Below are positions 8,700 to 18,800 of a DNA stretch of 64,000 nucleotides, one piece after another; position 1 is the first letter of the stretch, and every line of letters starts with the position of its first letter. The DNA comes from Lewinellaceae bacterium (lineage in GTDB: Bacteria; Bacteroidota; Bacteroidia; Chitinophagales; Saprospiraceae). A program made the translations under genes and the position numbers. The stretch is taken from the NCBI GenBank assembly GCA_020636215.1, contig JACJYG010000008.1:234501-298500 (forward strand), written 5' to 3'. The notes beneath the pieces are model-generated. The model made no database searches. It was not told where the DNA came from and saw nothing but the letters and a program-made list of their open reading frames with translations.

Positions 8700-9716
8700 C
8701 TACCGGCCTGCCCATACCCTGCACCCCTCGGTGCAATTGGTGCAGATATCAATCCGGTTGCGCCCCTGAAGCAGTTGTTGGCGGAAAGCATAATAGGCTT
8801 GGCTATGCCAGAGCTCGGCAAAGCGTTGGGTGCGGAGATCGCCCAGGCGGTGGTTGGCGTCCTTATCAAAACAGCAGGGCACAACCAATCCGTCCCAGGT
8901 GATGACACAGGAGTGCCATAGTTTCCAACAATGGTTGAGCAGCTTGTTTTTCACCCGATATGTTCCATCAGCCTGCTGCTGATAGCGGGCGTAGCGCTCG
9001 TTAAGTGGAATGAGCGGATTTCCGTTTTTATAGTCATACACCTGCGCCGTTTTGAGCCGCACTTCGTCGACGCCTATCTCCCGGGCCAGGCGATAGGCTT
9101 CCGGCACCTGATGTTCGTTGGGCCGAACTACCAGAAACTGAAAAATAATATGGGGGGTTTTTGATTTCAATTGCTTTTTCATTTCCACCACATTGCGGGC
9201 GCCTTGTAGCACGACTTCCAGTTTACCCTCTTTCCGGTATTGTTCATATACTTCCTGGGTCGTACCGTCTACGGAGATAATGAGGCGATCAAGGCCGGAT
9301 TCAATGGTTTTCCGGGCATTGTCCCGGTTCAGGAAATGGCCGTTGGTAGAGGTGATGGTATACAAGCCTTTGTCATGAGCATAGCGCACCATATCCAGGA
9401 AGCGTGGATTGATATAGGGCTCTCCCTGAAAGTAAAAAATAAGATAGAGGAGCTTCCGGTGCAGTTCGTCGATGGTTTGGCGAAAAAAATCTTCCTTTAA
9501 GTTGCCGGTTGGGCGAGTGAAGGCACGCAGGCCACTGGGGCATTCCGGGCAGCGCAGGTTACAGGCGGTCGTCGGTTCTATGGCGATAGTAACCGGCAGG
9601 CCCCATTGAATGGGTTTACCGGCCCACCGGGTGAGGTAGAAAGAACAAACAACCTTAAAAGCGTTCCAGAGACGAGAAAGACGAAGCTTGGCCAGCAGGT
9701 TAATAGCATCGTTCAT
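8700..9716 (-). CDS. Radical SAM / SPASM-domain protein
   Basis: 338 residues. The radical SAM motif CxxxCxxC is C52, C56, C59 in TACNLRCPECPSG. A YFQGEPYINP segment and STNGHFL follow in the usual barrel positions. The C-terminal third has a SPASM-type cysteine set (HSC, VPCCFDKD, ICTNCTEGC) for extra iron-sulfur clusters. Such proteins modify peptides or small molecules, but the substrate here is unknown. The start overlaps the end of the OmpA/PD40 gene by 4 nt, so translation is probably coupled and the enzyme belongs to the T9SS cargo operon. That placement hints at a role in modifying or maturing an envelope component, which is inference. Confidence 0.88.
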   Translation of the reverse strand: MNDAINLLAKLRLSRLWNAFKVVCSFYLTRWAGKPIQWGLPVTIAIEPTTACNLRCPECPSGLRAFTRPTGNLKEDFFRQTIDELHRKLLYLIFYFQGEPYINPRFLDMVRYAHDKGLYTITSTNGHFLNRDNARKTIESGLDRLIISVDGTTQEVYEQYRKEGKLEVVLQGARNVVEMKKQLKSKTPHIIFQFLVVRPNEHQVPEAYRLAREIGVDEVRLKTAQVYDYKNGNPLIPLNERYARYQQQADGTYRVKNKLLNHCWKLWHSCVITWDGLVVPCCFDKDANHRLGDLRTQRFAELWHSQAYYAFRQQLLQGRNRIDICTNCTEGCRVWAGR

Positions 9717-11773
9717 CTTTTCTCCTCCCGTTCGGGCTCATATCCGATATCGACCGGTTCGTTCATCCGGGTAACCTTTACCTCGGTACGGCGGTTGTAT
9801 TCGTATTCCTCATCGGTACATTCCACTCCTTCCTGGCAGTTACAATGGTTCAGGGGGAACGCTTCGCCGTAGCCAAAGGCCTTGATGCGATGAGGCTCCA
9901 CCCCCCGGCTGACCAGGAACTCCCGCGCCGATTCCGCCCGTTCTAGGGAGAGCTTTTGGTTGAATTCCTCCGAACCGATACAATCCGTATGGGATATCAA
10001 TTCGATCTCCATACTGGGGTAGGCCTTCATCAGCCGGGCCAGGTCCTCCAGATCACGGGCTTCGCCGGAACGTATCGCAGATTTGCCAAAATCGTAATAG
10101 ATATTCCGCAGCAGGATAACCGAACCTTCGCGAATAGGCTGGCTCAGAATGGTCGTCGATTCCGGCTCCATTTCAAGCACCACCGCAAAGGAGCGCTTTC
10201 CACGCAAATTGACCGTAGAAATCTGAGTCGTATCGCCTTGGTAGCCTGCCTGATGACTGGTTATCGTAAAATCGCAACCGATCTCGATGCAATATTCAAA
10301 AGTGCCGTTGATAGTGGTGCGAACCGATTCTTCCTGCCCTGTACAATTGTTGAGTATCCGGACCATCGCATTGGGGATGCGCTTGCCATAAGGCGTGCTC
10401 TCCACCAACCCGCTCAAGGTCATGCAATTGGTCGGCGACATTCCAATCTCTAAGGGCCGTTTAAACACATTGTCGGCCGGTACGTACGATATTTCTTTGG
10501 GTGCATAGCCTGGCTTGGACGCCAGAATGAGGTATTCTTTGGCCGTATTCAGCATGGCGTATGTTTCGCCACTGTTATTGGTCAAATATTTGGGGTCTCC
10601 AAGGTCTTCTTCTTTCTTGCGAACCCGCCGGAAGACCATCTTATCCCCTTCGCTTTCCGATGGCAACAATTCCAGCTCGTACAGTTCTTCGTCTTTGGCC
10701 GATCCGTTGTCCGATTGCTCAAAAATGCGGACAGAAACGCCGGGCAATTGCCGCCCGGTGCTCTCATCATAGGCCGCCAGCACTACATTCGACATCTCCG
10801 GGAAGGTAACCCCTTGTATTCCGTCCGGAGCTTCGAACATATAGATATCGTCTTTGCCAAAGCCTCCAGGGCGGTTGGAAGAAAAATATCCCACGTTGCC
10901 ATCCGGGTTAAGGATAATGCCAAGGTCATCAGCTTCTGAATTGAACGGCTCACCGAGGTTGATCACCTCACCCCATTCGCGCTGTCCGATATCGATCATG
11001 AAAAGATCGAAGTTCCCGTAGCCTTTGTGCCCGGTAGAAGCAAAGAAAAGGTTACCGCTTTCGTGGATGAAGGGAAATGCTTCATCCTCCGAAGTGTTGA
11101 TACGGCTACCCATATTGATGGGCTCCGACCAGCTGTCTCCTTGTTTCAATGCCACCCATATATCGAAGCCTCCCACCCCTCCCGGGCGGTCAGACGAGAA
11201 GTAGATTTTCTGTCCGTCGGGCGAAAGGGAAGGGTGCATGCAGTTGTATTCATCACTGTTAAATGGCAATTCGCGCACGTTCTGCCAGTCGAATTGCCCC
11301 CGGCTGGCCTCATATATTTTCATGCGGACTTTGCCCTTGGAATCGGCTTTTTGCCGGCCCTGGTTGAGGTTGTTGCGGGTGAAATACATAATGCTGCCCT
11401 TCCTGTTGAAAGAAACCGGGCCCTCATGCCGCTCGGAGTTGATCTCTAAAGAAAAAGGCGCAGGCTTCATAGGAATGCCGTTGGGATCCAGCTCTGAATA
11501 AAACAGCTCGAAAAAAGTTTCCCCGATCTGTGTATCCACCGGCCCACCCTTGCGCCGGGAAGAGACGAAAACGATGCCATTCGCGTAAAATACGGGTGAA
11601 AACTCCAGGGCATCCGAATTCAGGGCAGTAACATTTTGCAATACCACCGACTCGTTCAGTTCTGTTGCTTTACGCAAACGGGAACGCGCCCCAGGCTGCT
11701 GGGCCGGCAACAAATACGGCAACAAGCAAAACATTAAAACAAACCAACGCATATAGCCACGATTTTTTCGCAT
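9713..11773 (-). CDS. OmpA-family protein with PD40 propeller (PorE/SprE-like partner of PorP)
   Basis: 686 residues from ATG at 11773, chosen over an upstream TTG because GGAGGGG sits just before it and the product then starts with a signal peptide (MRKNRGYMRWFVLMFCLLPYLLPAQQ). The middle has PD40/WD40-like propeller repeats (LSPDGQKIYFSSDRPGGVGGFDIW, HESGNLFFASTGHKGYGNFDLF, LNPDGNVGYFSSNRPGG; each seen as SSDRPGG or SSNRPGG motifs), a carboxypeptidase-regulatory-like stretch, then an OmpA peptidoglycan-binding domain (YYDFGKSAIR ... LISHTDCIGS ... NRRTEVKV). It would sit at the outer membrane and grip peptidoglycan. Such proteins commonly accompany PorP/SprF genes and T9SS cargo. Confidence 0.88.
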   Translation of the reverse strand: MRKNRGYMRWFVLMFCLLPYLLPAQQPGARSRLRKATELNESVVLQNVTALNSDALEFSPVFYANGIVFVSSRRKGGPVDTQIGETFFELFYSELDPNGIPMKPAPFSLEINSERHEGPVSFNRKGSIMYFTRNNLNQGRQKADSKGKVRMKIYEASRGQFDWQNVRELPFNSDEYNCMHPSLSPDGQKIYFSSDRPGGVGGFDIWVALKQGDSWSEPINMGSRINTSEDEAFPFIHESGNLFFASTGHKGYGNFDLFMIDIGQREWGEVINLGEPFNSEADDLGIILNPDGNVGYFSSNRPGGFGKDDIYMFEAPDGIQGVTFPEMSNVVLAAYDESTGRQLPGVSVRIFEQSDNGSAKDEELYELELLPSESEGDKMVFRRVRKKEEDLGDPKYLTNNSGETYAMLNTAKEYLILASKPGYAPKEISYVPADNVFKRPLEIGMSPTNCMTLSGLVESTPYGKRIPNAMVRILNNCTGQEESVRTTINGTFEYCIEIGCDFTITSHQAGYQGDTTQISTVNLRGKRSFAVVLEMEPESTTILSQPIREGSVILLRNIYYDFGKSAIRSGEARDLEDLARLMKAYPSMEIELISHTDCIGSEEFNQKLSLERAESAREFLVSRGVEPHRIKAFGYGEAFPLNHCNCQEGVECTDEEYEYNRRTEVKVTRMNEPVDIGYEPEREEKR

Positions 11774-11812
11774 AGTATTCCCCTCCAAGTTAATAAACCT
11801 GGCCGGATTTTT

Positions 11813-12790
11813 CTACCGCCGGGAACTGCTATTGCCAAAGAAACGAGGATTCTCGAAAATCTCTCCTTCTGGCTCCCCTCCGATGATGTAGTGGATGAAC
11901 GCCTCCACACTGCCGCTATTGTAGTCGCGCAGGTCTGTTAATGTGTAATCATAGGACAAGCCAAAAAGGATGTTTTTACTAGCCTGAGCCGCCAGGTTCA
12001 ACGACACAGACTCCCCTATCGGATTAGCTTTTGAGCCTCCGACCCGGTAAGAAACGCCGGTGGTGAACTTGTTCATGAAAGTCACGCTCACGTTAACATC
12101 TGCATCAAAGGGCGCCCCCTTTACATATTTCAACAATATATGCGGCTGCATCTTGATGTCGTCCCCCTTCAGAGGAATGATAAAACCTGTCATTCCATAA
12201 AAATGCTGAACTTCTTTGGTCAGCGTGCCACCGGCATCCGACAGGTCAATGCTGTTAGCCAGCAGGCGGGGGGCCGAAAAACCGAAATAAAAGTTCTCGG
12301 TATTGTAAAAGGCGCCAAAACCAAAATTTGGCACAAACCGGCTTTGATAGCCAATAGGAATGGCCGAATCCGTTTCCTTGGGTTGTGTGGCCACCACCTC
12401 GTCATAATTGATCCGGATCATTCGGACAGAAGCCGAAAGGCCAAAACCGAGATAGCCATTGCCCAGCGGGAACCGATAAGCATAATCCCCCTCTAGCGTA
12501 TAGCGGTCGGTAACGCCAATGGTCTGTCGAATAAGGCTCGCCCCAACGCCCAGTTTCTTACTATCCAGCGCCGCCATGTTAAAGGTAACCAGCTGGGCCT
12601 GTGGTGCGCCATCCAGCCCGATCCATTGATTGCGAGCCATAACCGTGACCCGCGTGCCACCGGTGCTGCCGGCGTAAGCGGGATTATAGCCTAGTTTGTA
12701 GTGCATAAATTGCGTAAACTGGTCTTCCTGCTGTCCAAAAACCAGGGCGCTGATGAAAAACAGGCATATGAGGGTAAAAATATTTTTCAT
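11813..12790 (-). CDS. PorP/SprF family type IX secretion membrane protein
   Basis: 325 residues from ATG at 12790, which gives a clean signal peptide (MKNIFTLICLFFISALVFGQQ). The typical PorP/SprF opening follows: QFTQFMHYKLGYNPAYAGS, ARNQWIGLDGAPQ and LGVGASLIRQTIGVTDRYTLEGDYAYRFPL. The rest is a predicted outer-membrane beta barrel. In Flavobacterium johnsoniae, SprF is needed for secretion of the giant adhesin SprB; cargo with a type-B (CHU_C) sorting domain generally needs a linked PorP/SprF protein. The giant gene directly upstream has exactly such a domain, so this is its likely dedicated partner. Confidence 0.93.
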   Translation of the reverse strand: MKNIFTLICLFFISALVFGQQEDQFTQFMHYKLGYNPAYAGSTGGTRVTVMARNQWIGLDGAPQAQLVTFNMAALDSKKLGVGASLIRQTIGVTDRYTLEGDYAYRFPLGNGYLGFGLSASVRMIRINYDEVVATQPKETDSAIPIGYQSRFVPNFGFGAFYNTENFYFGFSAPRLLANSIDLSDAGGTLTKEVQHFYGMTGFIIPLKGDDIKMQPHILLKYVKGAPFDADVNVSVTFMNKFTTGVSYRVGGSKANPIGESVSLNLAAQASKNILFGLSYDYTLTDLRDYNSGSVEAFIHYIIGGEPEGEIFENPRFFGNSSSRR

Positions 12791-12820
12791 GGATTCTGTT
12801 TTTAGCTTGGGATTGAAATG

Positions 12821-12840
12821 GCGGGGCCCGAAGGCCCCGC
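12821..12840 (-). promoter_or_regulatory. GC-rich hairpin between cargo and PorP/SprF genes
   Basis: GCGGGGCC / GGCCCCGC with a 4-nt loop (CGAA), lying between the stop of the giant gene and the start of porP/sprF. There is no T tract after it, so it is more likely an RNA processing or stability element or a partial attenuator than a full terminator. It could set different amounts of cargo and partner. Confidence 0.55.
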
Positions 12841-12853
12841 TTATGCTGCGCAT

Positions 12854-15800
12854 TTATCGTTGAATTAGCAGATAGCCATTGAGCGGCGGCCGCCCATCTC
12901 CAAAATTGACGATGTAAAAGTAAGTGTCGGCCGGCAGGTCCTCGCCGTTAAAGGTTCCGTCCCAGTTGTTCTCATAAGGCTGGATAGAACGATAAACCTC
13001 ATCCCCCCAACGGTTGAAAATCAACACCTGACTATTCGGGAAGTCCCCTTCGTTCAACAGACAGGGTACCGTGAATACATCATTGATGCCATCGCCGTTC
13101 GGAGTGATGATGTTAGGCGCCACGCACTGCACATCCTCTCCCACCAACAGCCTTACCATAGCCGTGGAACATTCACATCCATCGCTGCAAACTTCGTAGG
13201 TGAGCCGGTCTTCTCCAATGAAATTGACATCCGGCAGATAAAGGAATGTACTGTCGCCGACCACCCGCGCCATCCCATGCATAGGGCCGTTGAGGATATT
13301 GATGAAAGAATTGGGCGGAATGTCGTCATTGGACAATACATTGACCGGGGTTTCGATCGCAAACTCAATGGACACCACATCATTGGCTGCTTTCGGGTTC
13401 TCCTGGTAGTTGATAACTACGGTATCGCGGGAAGACTCTCCGCAAAAGCCGTCATCCAGCGTCCAGATGAAAATATTATCCCCGATCTTCAGGTTCGTCA
13501 CAGCGGTGTTAATGCTGTCGCGACTCGTAAAGGAAAGGCCTCCATCCGGAGAAGACCAGCGTCCGAAGCTCCCTTCAGCAGGTTCTTTGGCAAGCAATTG
13601 AGCCAAGTTGTCATCATTGCAGAAGAGCTGGTCGGGCCCGGCGTAGGGGTCGTTGTCTGAAATGGTGATAAAGACATCATCTTCCCGAATACCACATTCA
13701 CTCCGCACCGTCCAGGTAAAGACATAGGTGTTGCCAGGTGCAACGCCTTGGCCCGAAATCGTGGTAGCTGGGTTAAGCTCGTTGTCGATAACGATATTGA
13801 AATCGGCCTGAACGTCCGATTGTGTCCATTCACCAACCCCTTCCATGGGCTCCAAAGCATCCAATTGGATCGTATCTCCGGCGCAAAGTAATTGGTCCGC
13901 TCCGCCGCTGGATGCTTCCGGCAGCCTGATCTGCAACATTACCGTATCAACACTGAAATTCTGGCATGCCCCACTCGACAAGGACCAGCTGAAGGCGTAG
14001 GCATTGCCACCCAGTAAGCCTTCTACTGCTGTACTTGGCTCATTAGGCTCCAGGATATTCACACCGGTTGCATTACCATCTATGAGCGCCCACTGCCCGG
14101 TGCTCTGCTCTGGGGTGCTACCATTAAGCTCGGCCACGGTTCCAATACAGAAGGCCGTATCCAGGCCGGCCGCCGCTTCCTCCTGAGGAATCGTACTGAG
14201 AGTGGCCAGGGTCGACAAAGAGGGGTCGGAAGCGCAATCGTTCAGCGTGGCCTCCACCCAGAACGCATAATCGCCGCCGGGAAAGTCCGTAAAATCCGAT
14301 AAAAGGAAATTCAGGCTTTGCGTTACGCCAACCGTATCGCCATTGTAGTACCACAGATAATCCGCTCCTGAAGTGGCCGAAGCCGGCGAAACAGATAGGG
14401 CCAACGCAGTGCCCGGCGTACTGATACAAACCGGGCCGCTATTGGAGGCCAATGGCGTATTGGGCTTTTCATTGACCACTACATTCACCACAGAAGGCGC
14501 AGAAAAGCAGCCGTTGCGCATCACCACCAGGGTGTATGCGCCGCTGTGCAGCACCGGATCGGCAGCAGGGATTGTAGGATTGGGCAGAGAAGACGTGAAC
14601 GGCCCGGTCCATTGATAAGTTGAACCTGATGGGGCGATTGCGGACAACTGCAGGGGTTCCCCCTCACAAACCGGGCTATTGCTTGTCGCTAAAGCCAGTG
14701 GAACCGGGTTGACCGCAATTGGCAACATACCAGAGGTATCGGAGTTGCATCCGCTCACGGTAACGAACACGCGGTAAGGGCCCGTATCGTCGGGCGACAG
14801 GTTGGACAGCGCTAATATTTCTGTCGTGGTGGTTACCATGCCCGCAGGTGTCACCCAATTATAAGCAACCCCATTGCCCGAATAAGGACTGATCGATAGA
14901 TTGACGGCTTCTCCGGTACAGAAGGGGGGTTGAGTCAAAGGGTCTAGTGTGGGCGTTGGTGGTGTCGCCGGCGCATTTCTGGTACTGACCAGCGTGGATG
15001 CGGCCGCCGAGCGACAACCATCTCCGGTGGTTACCACCAATTGGTAATTACCATTGTTGGCCGCAGTAGCACCAGGAATAATGGCAAGACTGTCAATAGA
15101 CATGTAGGTGCCTGGCCCTGTCCATTGATAGGTATAAGACCCGTCATTGGAAGGAAATACGGTTGCATTAAGGGTGATATCTGTCGGCCCGTCCAGGCAG
15201 GTGGGAGCATTATTGCTTATCGCCACGATGTTCACATTCGGCAACACTACCACCTCAACCGAAGCTGTATCTACACAACCCGGGAGCGTTTTGATCATAA
15301 CCCGGTAACGGCCCTGGCCGTTTAAGCCAATATTGTTGATCACTGGATTTTGGGCCACAGAAGTAAACCCGTTGGGGCCCGTCCATTGATAGGTAGCGTT
15401 CGGGATACTCGGCCCTGAGAAAAGCCTCAGCGTTGTGTGCTCACAAACTTCCGGCGGGTCGGCGCTGACCATCGCGTCGGGCACTTCATTGATCACAACG
15501 TTGATACTGTTCGAAGGATCAGAATCGCATCCAAATTTTTTGGTGTACACGTACCAGGTTCCTTCATAGTCATTCGTTGCATTGGGCAACAGGAAGAGGT
15601 TGCTCGTGGTCGTAAACTCATTGAGGTTAGGCCTTACCCAATGGTAGGTGCTCGCTCCGAGCGGCAGGGCCTTCAATACCAGGGTCTCGCCTTCACAAAC
15701 CGGCCCTGATTCTGCGGTAAGCACTGGCGTTGGCGGTTTGGGCAACAGATTGACCACCGTAAAATCAGGCAGCGAGCTGCACCCATTTTTGGTGACGACC

Positions 15801-18800
15801 AACTGATAAACGCCCGCATTGTTGAGGGTGGATTCGTCGATCACAGTCGGAAACTGGCTGTTGGATGTAAAGCCGCTCGGGCCCGTCCAGGTATAAGTGA
15901 CTCCTGTGACGAAAGTCCCCAGCGTGATTGCCGATCCTTCGCACAGGGTCAGTTCCTCATCATTGACTATAGCTACCGGCCGGTTGGTCACGGTAATCGT
16001 CACCGGCTGTGAAGGTTGCGAAACACAGCCGTTAGCCTCAATGGTCATATAGTATTGCTGGTTTCCAGGCTGATGGGGCCCTGGCACTACGTACTGTGGC
16101 ACATTGGTGGTAGCCATCAGGTTGCCCGGAGGCAGGCCGCTGTACCAACGATAGATCGCATTATTGAGCGTCACCGAAGAATTCATGACGATATCATCGT
16201 CATTACAGACATTCAGGCTGGTGTTGATAGCCGGGGTAAGCGGTTGATTGGTGATCGTCACATTGACGACTTCCTCCGCCACGCAGCCCGTCAGTCCGGT
16301 TATCTGTAATACGTAAGCCCCCGCATTGGCTGCGGTGACGTTGGGAATGATGGGGTTTTGCTGAGTAGAGATCAGCAGCCCTGACGGATTGTACCATTTA
16401 TAAGTGTAAATGACGCCGCCCTGCGCAACCGGAGGATTGGCAAACAGGTAGAGCGTATCCCCCCCGCATATTCCCGGGCTGAAAGTCGGGCTTGGAGGCT
16501 CCGCTTCAATGCGGATGGGCTTCGTGCAGGTGGCCGTATTTCCCGAACCATCCACTACAGTCAGGGTTGCCATTACGGTTGTGCCGGCCTGTTCGCAGGT
16601 GAAGGTATTGGGGCTAAGGTACATGGTATCGATCAGGCAGTTGTCGTAGCTGCCGGCATCAAACTCCATCACACTCACCGTATCGACCTCCAGGCCTGAA
16701 GGATTAATCTCAACAATAGTGGCCTGGCAAAGGGCTACCGGTGGCTCACTATCGACCACAAATACACTAAAAGTACAGGTATCCTGGTTGCCCTGATCAT
16801 CAGCTACGACGTAGGACACCATTGTTTGGCCTACATTGAATTCATGGGTAGGGTTGATGGCGGGAGGCGTCATCTGGGTTAAGGGGATATCTGTTGCTCC
16901 CATCGCAAAATAAGCCGGTGTAATCTCCCGGTAGCTAAGGGTCGCAAAAATGTAGCTAATGCTGTCCACTTCTCCATCGGCAGCCACTACAGCAGGGGCA
17001 CAAGGGTTGATGCCATCCCCCGGCAACCCGGGCGGCACCTGTATCGGGTTGGGCTCAACGAGGAATTCTACTACGCCATCGGCCGCCCAGACATTAAAGG
17101 TATCGGCGGGAATGCTGAAAACAAACTCGCCCGGCGAGCTGCAACTGGCAACCCCTACCGGAGTACCACCTACCAGGCCGCCACTGTCGCCAAACACGCG
17201 CACAAAAGCACCGGTGGTGTTGAAATCTCCTTTAAGGTCAAGAGTGAGTGTCGCCACGCCTACTGCATTGGCAGCAACGTTCTGAAAGGTGTAAGTTTTC
17301 GAATTGGCTACAAAGTCGTTTAGGTTGGGATCTTCTGTAAAGGTCAGCCATGCGCTGGCGGTATCCAGAGGCATCGTCACTTCATAAGTGCCCGCCACCC
17401 CACAGTTGTCGGTGACGCCTTCCGGAAATGGCAGGGTGACCATCGCCGAACAAACACCGGGGTCAAGCCCTACGCTGATGTCCGCCGGGCAATCGAGTAT
17501 AGGCGGCTCGCGGTCTTCCACCCGTACCTTGTACGTGCAACTGTCCAGATTCCCGGCACAGTCCGACACATAATATACAATGGTGTTTTCTCCCAGAGGC
17601 AGCGGGACATCTACCGGCCCTACCGGACTGACCGTCACAGCCGTACCATTATTGATGCGGTATTGATAGCGCAACTGGGCGAAATCGCGCACATCGAACG
17701 ACAGGTTGGCCTCCACCCGGCTATCCGGGGAACAGATGTCATTCACGGCAAAGCTGCCGGAAAGGGTAGGCTGGATGTTTGGCTCCAACCGAATGGTGAC
17801 AACTCCGTCCAAAGCCCAGGTGTTGATCTTGGCAACCGGTATGGTGAGCGTGGTGTCTGAATCACTGCATTGCGTCAGCGACCGGCCGGTGCGGCCCAGC
17901 AACGACCCATCTTCTCCGATGACCCGGAAATATTCAGTCATGCCCTCTGCGTCGGCATTCCGCAAATCGATCGATAAGGTAGCATCACCCACTGCGTTAA
18001 TGGGCAGGGGGCTGGCCACGGTGAAATTCAATTCAATGGGGTCCACCGGCGTAGTGCCTTCTTGTCCCGGGGCTGCCGGCGAAGTCAGAATAACCATCCG
18101 GTCAATACTTTCGGTGAGCAGGCTCGCCGCACATTCTTCTTCTACAAGGGGCGGTACTAAGGTGAATGTTGCCTCACATTGAGCGGGGTCGTTAGCCACT
18201 ACCGCATCCTGGGGGCATCCCATGATTACCGGCGCAGTATTATCAATGACGATAAAGGTTGCTGAAGTGGTGTCTGCATTGCCGCATCGGTCCAAAACCA
18301 CAAAGTCGACTGCCTGCACCACAATGGTATCGCTTGGAGCCGGACATAACAATGCCGGCATACTGACGAGCGTATCTGTTCCAGCTTTGTATGCCTTCCA
18401 GTTCAGTTCGTCATTCAGGGCACAGTTATCGCTGGCCAGCGCTCCGCCGTGGCTGTTGATCCAGTTAGTGAATTCCTGGGCAATGTCCATGCCTGCCATA
18501 CAAGTGATCATTTTGTCGGCTGCAACCGTACTGATGGCCGGCGCGATGGTGTCAATCACCGTAATCCGCTGAATGAGCTGCGTCGCATTCCCGCAGGAAT
18601 CTTCCACCACCCAGGTACGCTCCACGGTAAATTCATACTGACACATGCCGGCGATGATGGTCTCCGGGCCCATAGAATAGGACAGGCTGTCATCGCAGTT
18701 GTCCATCAGCATGGTGGGCACCCCGGTGATCATCAGGTTGTTCTCTTCTCCGCAGTTGACCGTTGTATCGGCAGGCACAACAAAGGTGGGGGGAGTGGTG

